A stretch of 33,574 bases of DNA from Bifiguratus adelaidae (Eukaryota; Mucoromycota; Endogonomycetes; Endogonales), in contig MVBO01000157.1 of NCBI GenBank assembly GCA_002261195.1, positions 1 through 33,574 of the forward strand, given 5' to 3'. Below, piece by piece: positions 22,711-31,766 of the stretch. The notes under the pieces are model-generated. The model ran no database searches. It had not been told where the DNA came from and saw only the letters and a program-made list of their open reading frames with translations. Positions within the stretch are counted from its first letter, which is position 1; each line of letters opens with the position of its first letter. Both the position numbers and the translations under genes were made by a program.

Positions 22711-23612
22711 ATGGGAACGAATGGGAGTAAACACAAGATTACGGAGCAAGATAGGGCTATACTGGACCTCAAGTCGCAACGGGACAAGCTTCAACAGTAT
22801 CAGAAACGGGTAAGCCAAGGCGACCAAGGCGTGCAAGAGCCTACTCATCCCGCGTGCGCTCGGACTGACAGCACGCGCACCTAGATACAAATCGTGATTG
22901 ACAAGGAGGTAGAGCTGGCCAAGCAGTCGCTAGCGGTAGGCAACAAACCGCGCGCCTTACTTGCGCTCAAAAAGAAGAAGTATCAAGAGCAATTGCTGTC
23001 CAAGACCGACGCTCAGCTAGCCAACTTGGAGGAACTGGTATGTTTGCCTCGGGCTTGTCGTATTGTGCTCACTCCACGCTGGCCTGTTTAGACAAGTTCC
23101 ATTGAGTTTGCGTTGGTAGAGAAACAAGTGTTTGAAGGACTCAGGAAGGGAAATGATGTCTTGAAGGAACTTCACAAAGAAATGTCTCTGGAGGATGTTG
23201 AACGCTTGATGGACGAGACTGCGGATGCGATTGCTTATCAGAACGTAAGCGCAAAGAGATACGAATGGTCATACTCGAGAATACTGATACCAGGTGCAGG
23301 AAATCGATCAAATGATTACATCGTCGATAACGGATGAGGATGAACAAGAAGTGATTGATGAACTGGAGCGATTACAGCAAGAAGAGGTGAGTAGAGCTAG
23401 AGAGGTGATTGAGTGGCCCATTTTGGCTGACAGTTCATTACAAGATTGCGGCTCAATTGCCCGCGATACCGGAATCCAAAGTGCCTCTCCCAGAGCAAGA
23501 GGGTACCAAGAATCCACAGACTATCCTGGACTTGCCCAGTGTTCCCAATCACACCCCAGCATCTACTGGTCAAAAGCAAAGGCAAAAAGCAGAACCAATG
23601 TTGGCAGAGTGA
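22711..23612 (+). CDS. VPS20: ESCRT-III subunit Vps20/CHMP6
   Basis: ESCRT-III nucleator that links ESCRT-II to Snf7 at endosomes during multivesicular body formation. Exons are 22711-22809, 22885-23037, 23092-23244, 23294-23386 and 23445-23612; 221 aa (yeast Vps20 221, human CHMP6 201). It starts MGTNGSKHKIT, with Gly2 and Ser6 fitting N-myristoylation, a known feature of the family. Helices follow the family pattern: ITEQDRAILDLKSQRDKLQQ, KPRALLALKKKKYQEQLL, FEGLRKGNDVLKELHKEM, then an acidic C-terminal half (ITDEDEQEVIDELERLQQEE) and a Pro-rich tail with the LPSVP motif. Every internal intron is in phase 0, and all are GT-AG. The stop lies 40 bp before the next gene. Confidence 0.94.
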
Positions 23613-23652
23613 CTTTTCCCACCGTGTCCACTGTAACTACTAGAAGACTCAA

Positions 23653-24826
23653 ATGTATAATATCCTTACCGGTGAGGAGCGCTATAAAGGCGTCGTCTAG
23701 ACTCATCAGAGACACTCATGCACATGTCGTATAGTGGGTACCGGTGCTATTGGAGCACTTTATGGTTGGCGTCTCTCTCTGAAAGCTTCAGTCACCGCCA
23801 TCTGTAGATCGAATTACAATATCGTCCGGGAACACGGTATGCTTGTCGCGTTGTATCTCAACGGTTGCTTCATGCTCACCTTGAGCGACCCCTAGGTTTC
23901 ACATTGCGGACCACAAAGTGGGGCAATGCACAGTTTAGGCCCCATGCCGGTAGGCCAAGTCTGTGGTCGCGCTGGCCGTTCCTTACGTCTCTCTAGTAGT
24001 TAAAACAGCAACGGAAGCCGCGAGCAAAGGCGTCGAGTACGACAGCATACTCGTCACACTCAAGGCATTACCCGATGTCTACAATATACCCGATATCATT
24101 CGGCCCGCCGTGACACCAGGCAAGACAAAGATCGTATTGATCCAAAACGGCCTCGGGATCGAGGAACCTTTGGCCAAGGCTTTCCCAGGGAACCCTTTGA
24201 TCTCTGTGGTCGCGTACGTTGGTGTCTCACAGCATGCCACTGGCGAAATAGACATGATGGGAGCAGAACAACTCAAGATGGGCGTTTATCGACAACCTGC
24301 AATTTCCACGTCCGTTCAGCAAGAGGCATTGTCTTCCTTTGTGACCTTGTGTAGGGAATCCGGTATTGAAGCAGTGGCCACCAATGACATTGAGAAGGAA
24401 CGATGGCTCAAGGTGGTATGGAATGGCAGTTTCTCGCCCTTTTCAGTAGCCACGGGCATGAATACTGCCCAAATGGTGGCCACGGAAGAAAATAAGCAGG
24501 TGGTGATCAACTTAATGAAGGACGTGATGCGTGTTGCGGCAGCCTACGGTCACTCTTTTGATCAAACAGCTGTTGTCAATGACATGATGAACAAAACTGC
24601 CAAGATTGCTATGGGGCATAAGCCGTCGATGTAAGTGTCGCATCCAATGTGCAACCGAACTCATGCCTTTACCAGGCTGTTGGATCTGGAAAACAAGAGA
24701 CCCATGGAAGTAGAAGTCATACTTGGTGTGCCCTACAAGCGAGCTCTGGCCAAGAGGATACCAGTGTCTTATCTAGAGTCATTCTATGTGATTTGCAAAG
24801 CACTCAATGAACGCGTAAAGCATTAA
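23653..24826 (+). CDS. Ketopantoate reductase family protein (2-dehydropantoate 2-reductase)
   Basis: NADPH-dependent reductase of the PanE/ApbA fold; the founding members make pantoate for coenzyme A. Exons are 23653-23671, 23735-23836, 23896-23949, 23997-24630 and 24676-24826, giving 319 aa, typical of the family. The dinucleotide-binding GTGAIGALYG is at residues about 8-17, assembled across the first intron from a 19-nt first exon. TLKALPD and VLIQNGLGIEE mark the active-site region. WLKVVWNGSFSPFS carries the conserved Lys and Asn, and HKPSMLLDLENKRPMEVE is the C-terminal signature, formed by the last splice. Fungi usually have several paralogues, so the exact substrate is uncertain. The stop codon is only 9 bp before the next start codon. 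Confidence 0.88.
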
Positions 24827-24835
24827 GGTAGAACA

Positions 24836-26221
24836 ATGGCATCAAAAATTCATACTTCAGCGATGTGGCTGCAAAGGGAGGTCTTTGCATTAGGGCGGAC
24901 ATTTTCTTCAACACCCTTGTTCTATGCTCTTAAGCCAAAGTCGCACTTTAGGAGACTTCCTCGGTCTGAACTTGTGCGATTGTTGGAAAGCCGGGGTCTA
25001 AATGCCAACGGCAATAAGGAAACGTTGGTGGAAAGAGCCTATCAGCAACAGCAACAGCAACAGCAGCAACGAAATAGGGAAAAAACTGTCGATGCTGCTG
25101 CTCAGGTCAAGACATCGCAAGTTGTCGTCGCAGCTGTAACAGAAGCAGGCAAGTTGCCCATACACATTAGCGTGCCATGACTATAACTAACTGTTTCAAC
25201 AGCCGCTTCTCAATCACATCTCGATTCAGCTGAACTCTTAGCCGAGACATCCGCAACAAAAGACAAGGCAAATAAAGAGGACAATCTTGAACTGCCCGAC
25301 GTCCTTCTCCCTGCCAACTTTATACAATCCTTTGAAAACAAGCTCAACAAGCCACGCACGTCTACCCGCAAGGTATCCATTCGTTTTCCAGGCGCACAAC
25401 TGCGAGCTGCGCAACGGCAAGAAGGTGATACAAGTGATGCAGTGACGAGAGACACCAATGCGTCAAAAACACATGCAACCAGCAATACAATCCAAATGGA
25501 CGATTCGGATCTGTCCGAATTTGGAGGCATGGATGAAGGCTGGGCGAAAGCATTTGAACACAAAGTATCGCAACGTAGTGCTCTATTTGCCAAAAAGGAT
25601 GGTGGACCAATGCGCATGCAAGATATACAACCCACAAGTGACTCTTTATCCAAAGACGACGAATATTATGCCGAACGTGATCTTATACATGAGCCGAGTG
25701 ATTTCTTTACGAGTCCACAAAAGTATTTCTTGAGCTCGTCATCGCCTGACAGCTCCTCCACCAGCCCACGGTCATCGAACCAATATACCACAACCTCTTC
25801 CCTTTCCTATCCCTCCGCCTCCAAGCCAGTTGTTTCTCAATCATCATCCTCAACCACGACTTTTCATCGCCTCCCAGATCCATTGTCTCACTCTGACACT
25901 CACAGTCTGGAGGTGGACGAAATCTCCCCCGATAGCTCCAAACCCTCTTCTGTACTGGATAAGCCAATTCAACACATCGATGTCTATCCAACACTAGCTG
26001 GCCTTGACACCGCTGGGAAGCGGATTTTTCGGACTCCGATCATTCATCTTTTCAACCCTGATTATATCGGCCAATCTCCACCGTCACTAGAAAAAGAGCA
26101 AAGGCAGTCATCCATTGATGCGTCTAATGAACCCGAAGCGCCATCTTCCTTTCGAAACACGTCCATCAATCTCATCACGATCGGTGGGATGGTGACTTGG
26201 TGGTTTGCCCAGTATCTATGA
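24836..26221 (+). CDS. Mitochondrial SAP-domain membrane protein, AIM34-like
   Basis: Exons are 24836-25148 and 25203-26221; 443 aa. The N-terminus (MASKIHTSAMWLQREVFALG, then RTFSSTP) has the make-up of a mitochondrial targeting sequence. A SAP motif, LPRSELVRLLESRGLNANGN, follows at residues about 41-60. Next comes a polyQ run, a long Ser/Thr-rich disordered stretch, a conserved-looking block (AGKRIFRTPIIHLFNPDY), and a single C-terminal membrane helix (INLITIGGMVTWWFAQYL). This order (presequence, SAP, C-terminal anchor) matches yeast Aim34, whose molecular role is unknown. The intron has a GC donor (CAG|GCAAGT) and an ACTAAC branch site. No GT donor in the required phase exists in this stretch. 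Reading on into the intron meets TGA after about ten codons. Confidence 0.6.
25149..25202 (+). other. GC-AG intron of the AIM34-like gene
   Basis: A 54-nt intron with donor GCAG|GCAAGT, the branch-like string taactaactg and acceptor caacag. It is phase 1 and joins TEA to SQSHLDS. All GT dinucleotides near the exon end are in the wrong phase. Confidence 0.75.
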
Positions 26222-26430
26222 CAGCAATAATGGAGGGTATTTATCACAGTGAAAAACAAAGGATCCGACTGTGATAGATCGGCCCTTTAATTAATTGCAT
26301 TGGCCAGGCTCAATTTGCGAATGCGGTAGAGTCCATGTTTCATAATATCCATACCCAAGGACTGACGTGTCTTTCACACTCGGGGTTCAAAAGCGGCTCT
26401 CCTTTACACAAATCTGCACAAGATATCATC

Positions 26431-27581
26431 ATGACTAACGCCTTCCTGGATCTGTTCTCTCATATCCATCCCCAAGTACCCATCGTTTCAGCTCCCATGG
26501 CTTACGCCGCTGGAGGCGCGCTGGCGGCTGAAGTGACCAAAGCAGGTGGTCTGGGTTTGATTGGAGCAGGGGTTACAGGTGCAGGCTTGGTCAAGGACCA
26601 GGTTGACATTGCCAAGCGCGTCCTCGATATACCTGCGGATTCAACGGCTATTCTGCCTATCGGAATTGGGTACATTAGCTTCCACCTCGTACAACATCCA
26701 GAAATGTTGGAGGAACATTTGGAATACCTCAAAGATACGCCTGTGGCGGCGTACTGGTTTTCCTTTGGTAATAGCCGTCCATTAATTGATCTCGTTCGCC
26801 AAAAGTCACCCCAATCTAAGGTTATTGTGCAGGTGTTTACGGCACTTGAGGCAGCTGAAGCCGTTACACAAGGTGTGGATGCCATTGTTGTTCAGGGAAG
26901 CGAAGCTGGTGGGTGAGTTGATTTAGCATAGAGTTTGATGTTCGATGTACTGATGCTCTGTGTAGTCATGGTCATGTCCAAGGCACATCTACCATGGTGC
27001 TGGTTCCGGAGGTATTAGACATGCTGCATGCGCAATTCCCGGGCTTTTCAACACCTGTTTTGGCCGCTGGTGGTATAGCCAATGGTCGCGGAGTTGTTGC
27101 TGCCATGGCGTTGGGCGCCTCTGGTGTTGTCATGGGGACCCGATTCATAGTCTCCAGAGAGAGTCTTTATAGTGAAGCTGGAAAGGATGCGGTCGTCCGG
27201 ACTCAAGCAGGAGGTGCAAGAACTGTCCGTGGCAGGATTTTCGACACGCTCTTCCATTACGACTGGCCGGAAGAATATGACGGTAGAACATTGCGCAACG
27301 ACATTACCGTTGGCTTGGAAAGCAAAGAACCACTAGAGAATCTCCAAAAGCTCTATGACGACAGCACGGCTTCCCAAGATCCCAAAGGCATGGTATGTAA
27401 CGAAAGGACAATAGATATGCGGATCATGACTAGTTTCGTTACTCGATAGGCCATTTACGCTGGTAGCTGCGTCACACTAATCCATGACCTCCTGTCTGCC
27501 AGCCAAATCATGTCCAATACCATAGAGGAAGCCCGACAAGTCATCAGATCTCTGTCAAGCGAGCGTGTATTTGTGCACTGA
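26431..27581 (+). CDS. Nitronate monooxygenase (2-nitropropane dioxygenase family)
   Basis: FMN-dependent TIM-barrel enzyme that oxidises alkyl nitronates such as propionate-3-nitronate. Exons are 26431-26912, 26966-27392 and 27450-27581, giving 346 aa. The family blocks are PIVSAPMAYAAGG (FMN site), GGLGLIGAG, YWFSFGN, VDAIVVQGSEAGGHGHVQG (with the catalytic His, completed by the first splice), TPVLAAGGIANGRG and GASGVVMGTRF (phosphate site). An in-frame ATG at 26335 would add 32 residues with several basic residues and no acidic cluster, a possible organelle presequence. I prefer 26431 because it directly precedes the conserved fold and has A at -3. Introns are 53 and 57 nt, GT-AG. Confidence 0.9.
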
Positions 27582-27684
27582 AAAAGCTTGAACACGCAAT
27601 GTGCTATTAATTTCCTAATATGGCAATTCCATAGCACGTCGTTTCCCTTTTTCTGTTTGACTCTACATCGTTGGCAATGGTCAT

Positions 27685-29231
27685 ATGAATGACTCTCTGA
27701 TTGATACGACATGTCTCTACACGACGCGTTTCAATGCACTAGATTTGGAACTGGTGCCTCTTGATCTCCCAAAAATTCACCGTATTCTTCGTCCATTACG
27801 TTCAAAGGTCGCCTTGCTCTCTGAGGAATTGCGGCACTGGCAACTCACGCATGCCAACGAACGGCCCTATTTTCCAAGTAGAAGAGAGGTTGACCCGGAT
27901 GAGTTCACGATTGGCCCTACGGTTCAGGCGAAAGCGCTCTCGAAACGGGGCAAGATACGCAGCATTTTCCATGTCCGGGACGTCAGTTCGCTTATTGTAC
28001 CTTCGAAACTTCAGTTGACCACCTATTCGCTCTTGTTACGTCTGAGAGCAACCCTGCATGCCATCATGGTTTCTGGGGATCGGTGGGAAGAAGGAAGGAG
28101 AAAAGTACCTTCCTTGCTGGAGCTGGCTGGGAGCGCTTACTCGACCTTGGTGGAAAAGCAACGCCAAGCAGCGGAAGAAGGCGACAATGCAACGTCAGAA
28201 GTTGAAGTGCTGAGTAGTCTGTACGGTGAAATGCCACCGCATGTACGAAGGTATGTGTCTGGCATGCACTGGGATCACGCGCATACTAATCGTTTTGCAG
28301 ATATGTGTTGATGAATCAATGCTTGGTCATGTGTGTTCAGCAGCTTCGAGATGCTAGTATATTGGAAGAAGTGATGGATGTTTGCATCCAGGCGAAAGCA
28401 TATGTACAGGCAAGCATTTCATGCACTTTACGCGCCGAGATGCTGACAATTGTACAGGCCTGGTACGTTCTGCAGGAAATCGTTCAGCTCCAGCTAGGCC
28501 TCGACGATTCAGACAATGTTGACCTGTACTCCTGCGATAAATTGGCAGAACGTCTGGGCTTCAAGAGTCAATTTGTAAGATACGCGCGACTGAGACCGAC
28601 TGCCATCAAGCCGTCGACCATTTGTCGCCCCGTACCAATCGCCGTGCCATCAAGCACGATTGAATCGACGGATGTCAAAGGAGAGTTTGATCCTCTTACA
28701 CGTGCTGAGCCAGCCATGCTTCCTCTATCACATTCACCACCTTCGCCGCCTCCATCACCCCCTTTGAGACCAAAACGACGAAGAGAAGCCCCACCTTTGC
28801 GCATTCCTTGGGGAGTAAATACGTTCACGAAACGGAAACGCTCGCTTCCTCCAGAAATGACACCCCAACCGGAAGACCTGCGTCACCCGACCATCGCTAG
28901 TCGAGTCGTGGCTTCATCCATAAGAACCGCCATCCCGTCCCCGCCCCCGCCCATGCTCTCATGTCATCCCAATACACGCCGCCCAAGGCGAGATACCATT
29001 GATCCGATCGCAGAAGCCAGTCCAAATCATGACAAATACATGCTTGTATATATCAAGGGGGAACCAAAATCACCTCCTCGACTTCCGCTCCAACCCATAC
29101 ACAATCTCCCCAGAGAAAAACAAGAATGCGATCCTATAGAAGAAGCAATGCCTAGCTGGCATGGACCTGCAGCCGTCAAACCGCTTGATCTGGCCAACAT
29201 TGACCGAGTGATCAAACCTGAACGCATATAA
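27685..29231 (+). CDS. Unrecognised nuclear-looking protein, Pro-rich C-terminal half
   Basis: Exons are 27685-28250 and 28301-29231, joined by a 50-nt intron with a TACTAAT branch site; 498 aa. I do not recognise the family. The N-terminal 270 residues look globular and largely helical (for example PKIHRILRPLRSKVALLSEE, LQLTTYSLLLRLRATLHAIM). The C-terminal part is disordered: SPPSPPPSPPLRPKRRRE, TKRKRSLPPE and NTRRPRRD give several basic clusters that could act as nuclear signals. A 48-nt segment at 28410-28457 stays open in frame but looks like a GC-AG intron (CAG|GCAAGC ... gctgacaattgtacag). Removing it gives 482 aa and a continuous helix, KAYVQAWYVLQEI. Neighbours on the same strand lie 103 bp upstream and 74 bp downstream. 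Confidence 0.7.
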
Positions 29232-29305
29232 ACTAGTACGAAATTTAAATCTTTTCAATTTCGTTCTTTTTCGCTCCCTGAAAGTGTTCTCATTGACGCG
29301 TAGAG

Positions 29306-30109
29306 ATGGAGGGGCCATCGGCACCTAGTCCGAATGACCATATCCTCTCCCAACCAACCACCTCACCTTCACACACTAACCAACCCATCATTCCGGACCC
29401 GCGAAAACCCCTCGCTCCCCACGCCCGCAAAAATGCCAGTAAACGACGCGGTGCCTATCACACCACGTCTGAAGAAGAACGCAGCCATATTGTGCATGCC
29501 GTCGTGGTTCAAAAGATGACCTATGATACAGCCAGTCGACAATTCAATCTACGGAAATCCACCATACAGTCTGTGATTGAACGGTTCAGGAAACGAGGGA
29601 CCATTGCAGCTCAACACCGAGGTGGTCGTCGACAAACCATGGTCCAGTTGACTGAGGAAGATGGTGCTTTGATAGATCACTGGATCGACCAAGATTCTTC
29701 CATCTCCGTCAAGGCTATATCAGACAGGTTACAAGAGCTGCATGGTCCAGACTTTCAAGTCTCGTCCAAGGAGGTTGCCAAGCGGATGCGAGACATTCAC
29801 AAGTCACGGAAATTGCCTCCCGAACCTAGCGTGAGTGATCTCGCTGACCTTCTGTATCAACCACCAGTTCAAACACCAGACAAATCACCGGACATGAACC
29901 GAGGCAATTTACTCTTGTAAGTGCATGCGCCAAACTGTGATGCTCATGCTCATCGTCTCACTTATGGCAGGACGATTGACGAGGCTGAATGGCTCTTGGA
30001 CCAACTTCCAAGACCGGATCCCGAAGAAGACCCCATGGTGACAAAGATGCGGGAAAAGCTTTCACTCTTGTTACGAGAACTGCGTAAGGGTGCAGAAGGC
30101 ACTCAGTAG
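29306..30109 (+). CDS. Tc1/paired-like HTH DNA-binding protein without DDE core
   Basis: Exons are 29306-29916 and 29971-30109 (54-nt intron); 249 aa. A disordered Pro-rich N-terminus precedes two helix-turn-helix units. The first is TSEEERSHIVHAVVVQKMTY then ASRQFNLRKSTIQSVIERFR. The linker AAQHRGGRRQT resembles the GRPR-type hook of the IS630/Tc1/mariner transposase DNA-binding domain. The second unit is IDHWIDQDSSISVKAISDRL then VSSKEVAKRMRDIHKS. After that the protein has only a short Leu-rich helix (MREKLSLLLRELRKG). There is no DDE/D catalytic domain, and no terminal inverted repeats were noticed. The intron and orderly reading frame argue for a working gene, perhaps a host regulator derived from a transposase. 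The function is inference. Confidence 0.75.
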
Positions 30110-30125
30110 ATACTGTACATTTTTT

Positions 30126-31273
30126 CTAATAGCGTGTTGAACCACTACTCGAACCGGCATTATCTGCATGCTCTCTCAACAGGGCTTTTGAACCATCATT
30201 TGGACTGGCCAATCCCCAGTCGGCATTCAGCGCGTCTGAGGCTCGATACTCTCCACTGGTACTGGGTCGCGCGTATTGCGCGTCGTTCAAGTGGACATCT
30301 CCTTGATGAAGCGGTAATGTACCGCCTGAGGTGTCACGGGGTATGCGTGGGCTATAGGGTTCTGCGCATTGTGGTGAATCGAGTGGCGGGTAGTACTGAT
30401 GATAGCTAAACACCGCAATCACTGCACCTAATATGCCTCCGACGAAGACATCGCCCCAGTGATGTCGATAGTCCATGGTTCGGGAAATAGCCACCAGTGC
30501 GGCTACCAACAAGGGGATGGCGAACAAAAAGGACTTCCAAGTATGGCCTTGACGGTCAAAGAGTCTGAATTTGCCAGCGAAATAAAGCGACAGATAGGTC
30601 ATTCCTGCAAATGAGACTGGATGGAGTAAATTCCTGGGTCACGCCATGCACGGACGGACTTACAGCTCGCGTGGCCTGAAGGAAATGACTTGAAGCCATC
30701 TTTGATGAGATAGGCATTCGTCTGTGTACAAATCGTCGAGTTTGACAAGCCCCAAAGAGGATCCGTAGACCCAGGAATGGGCTGACAACGATCCACAAAA
30801 TCAGGTCTTGGCCGACCTACAGTGTTCTTCACCACGTCGGTCACCGTGATCGTAAGGGCCAGAGCCAGTGCCAAACCTAAATAGAACCGGATAAGTACAT
30901 TCATTCAATGACTCAACAAGATCCTGCCAATCGATCTTTCAACTCACCCAAGAAGCCGTTGTGAAAGTCATAAATGTTTCTATTAATGCCAGAGACGAGG
31001 GAAATAAATATCAGAGGGGCGATCAGTGAAATGACCTGATAAGCGTCAGCACTCGCTGTTACCTCCACGCATTTGACTTACAATCAACAACCACGTAGGC
31101 ACACGTTCGTGAACAGCATAGGGATGTAACAGACTAGTGTCCGTCAGTGAAAAGACGCGGTGATAAGGCTCCACGTTGTCAATAAGCCAAAACGCCACAA
31201 CGAATATAATCACCAAAATCCAATCCTTGGCATAGGATATGATCAAAGCCTTGGTACGACGTTGTATAGCCAT
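30126..31273 (-). CDS. PAP2-type lipid phosphate phosphatase (Dpp1/Lpp1-like)
   Basis: Integral membrane phosphatase acting on diacylglycerol pyrophosphate, phosphatidate or related lipid phosphates. Exons are 31273-31082, 31035-30948, 30876-30664 and 30616-30126, giving 327 aa. About six membrane segments are visible. The three PAP2 signatures are complete: KNTVGRPRPD (C1), PSGHASFSFAG (C2, made by splicing at 30664/30616), and SRTMDYRHHWGDVFVGG (C3 with the nucleophilic His). The C-terminal 90 residues are polar and cytosolic. For the third intron the acceptor at 30617 is required, because the next AG downstream creates a stop codon. Introns are 46, 71 and 47 nt. The gene converges with the HTH gene with only 16 bp between stop codons. 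Confidence 0.92.
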
Positions 31274-31766
31274 AAAACCAAAAGTTGTAAGGAAGAGAAA
31301 GCTAGCGCGCTCCTTGAGAAATCTACAAAAGCTATATAAAAGTACGTGGACGTCGCGTGACTGTTGGCAAGCGTCTGAGGTTGCCAAGGTGCGCTGGATA
31401 ACAGGTCATGCTAGAGTCAATGGACTTGTTGCATTAGGACACAGCTTTGCTCATGTCTGTCCATGTGCATGGAGTGACTCTTGACTCTTGTTGAGCCCGC
31501 CATGCTCCACAACACCTTGCTAACCTTGGCGCAGGCGAACCCTAACCCTATTTTCTTTTGGCCACGTTCTAGCTTTCGGCGGGAACACACCTTGAGATGG
31601 TAATGCGATCCATGTTGACTGCATTGACTGTCAATCTACGCTTTTGACGACACAGCATATCTCTGTTGTGGTAGAGAAAGGTCGGACTCAAAGCGCGATA
31701 GTGCTTTGAAGGTTATAAAGTTTTTGCTTGCGCTTGGCGCTTGCTCTTGGTGCTCTCTTGTCGACA
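31274..31766. other. 493 bp divergent promoter region
   Basis: It lies between the PAP2 phosphatase start (minus) and the TMEM184-like start (plus). It holds a tandem telobox-like motif at 31538-31550 and otherwise no coding frame, repeat or RNA gene that can be supported. It is much longer than the other divergent promoters in the window (53-98 bp). Confidence 0.6.
31538..31550 (+). promoter_or_regulatory. Tandem telobox-like motif (AACCCTAACCCTA)
   Basis: Two overlapping AACCCTA units, equal to telomere-type repeat sequence, lie about 220 bp upstream of the TMEM184-like start. Teloboxes in fungal and plant promoters are bound by Myb/SANT telobox factors such as Tbf1. It may also be a stray interstitial telomere fragment. 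It is visible in the sequence; a role is inferred. Confidence 0.45.

Noticed and set aside
22337-22813. 158-codon plus-strand frame over SNRNP35
   Set aside because: Antisense to the RRM coding exons and overlapping the VPS20 start in another frame; no family resemblance.
23659-23667. ATATCCTTA, like an AT-AC U12-type donor, in the first exon of the ketopantoate reductase gene
   Set aside because: A GTGAGG donor four bases later gives a clean in-frame GT-AG intron; no U12 branch site or AC acceptor lies at a fitting distance.
23978-23996. gttccttac before an acceptor, like a U12 branch site
   Set aside because: The matching donor at 23950 is GTAGGC, not RTATCCTT, so this is an ordinary U2-type intron.
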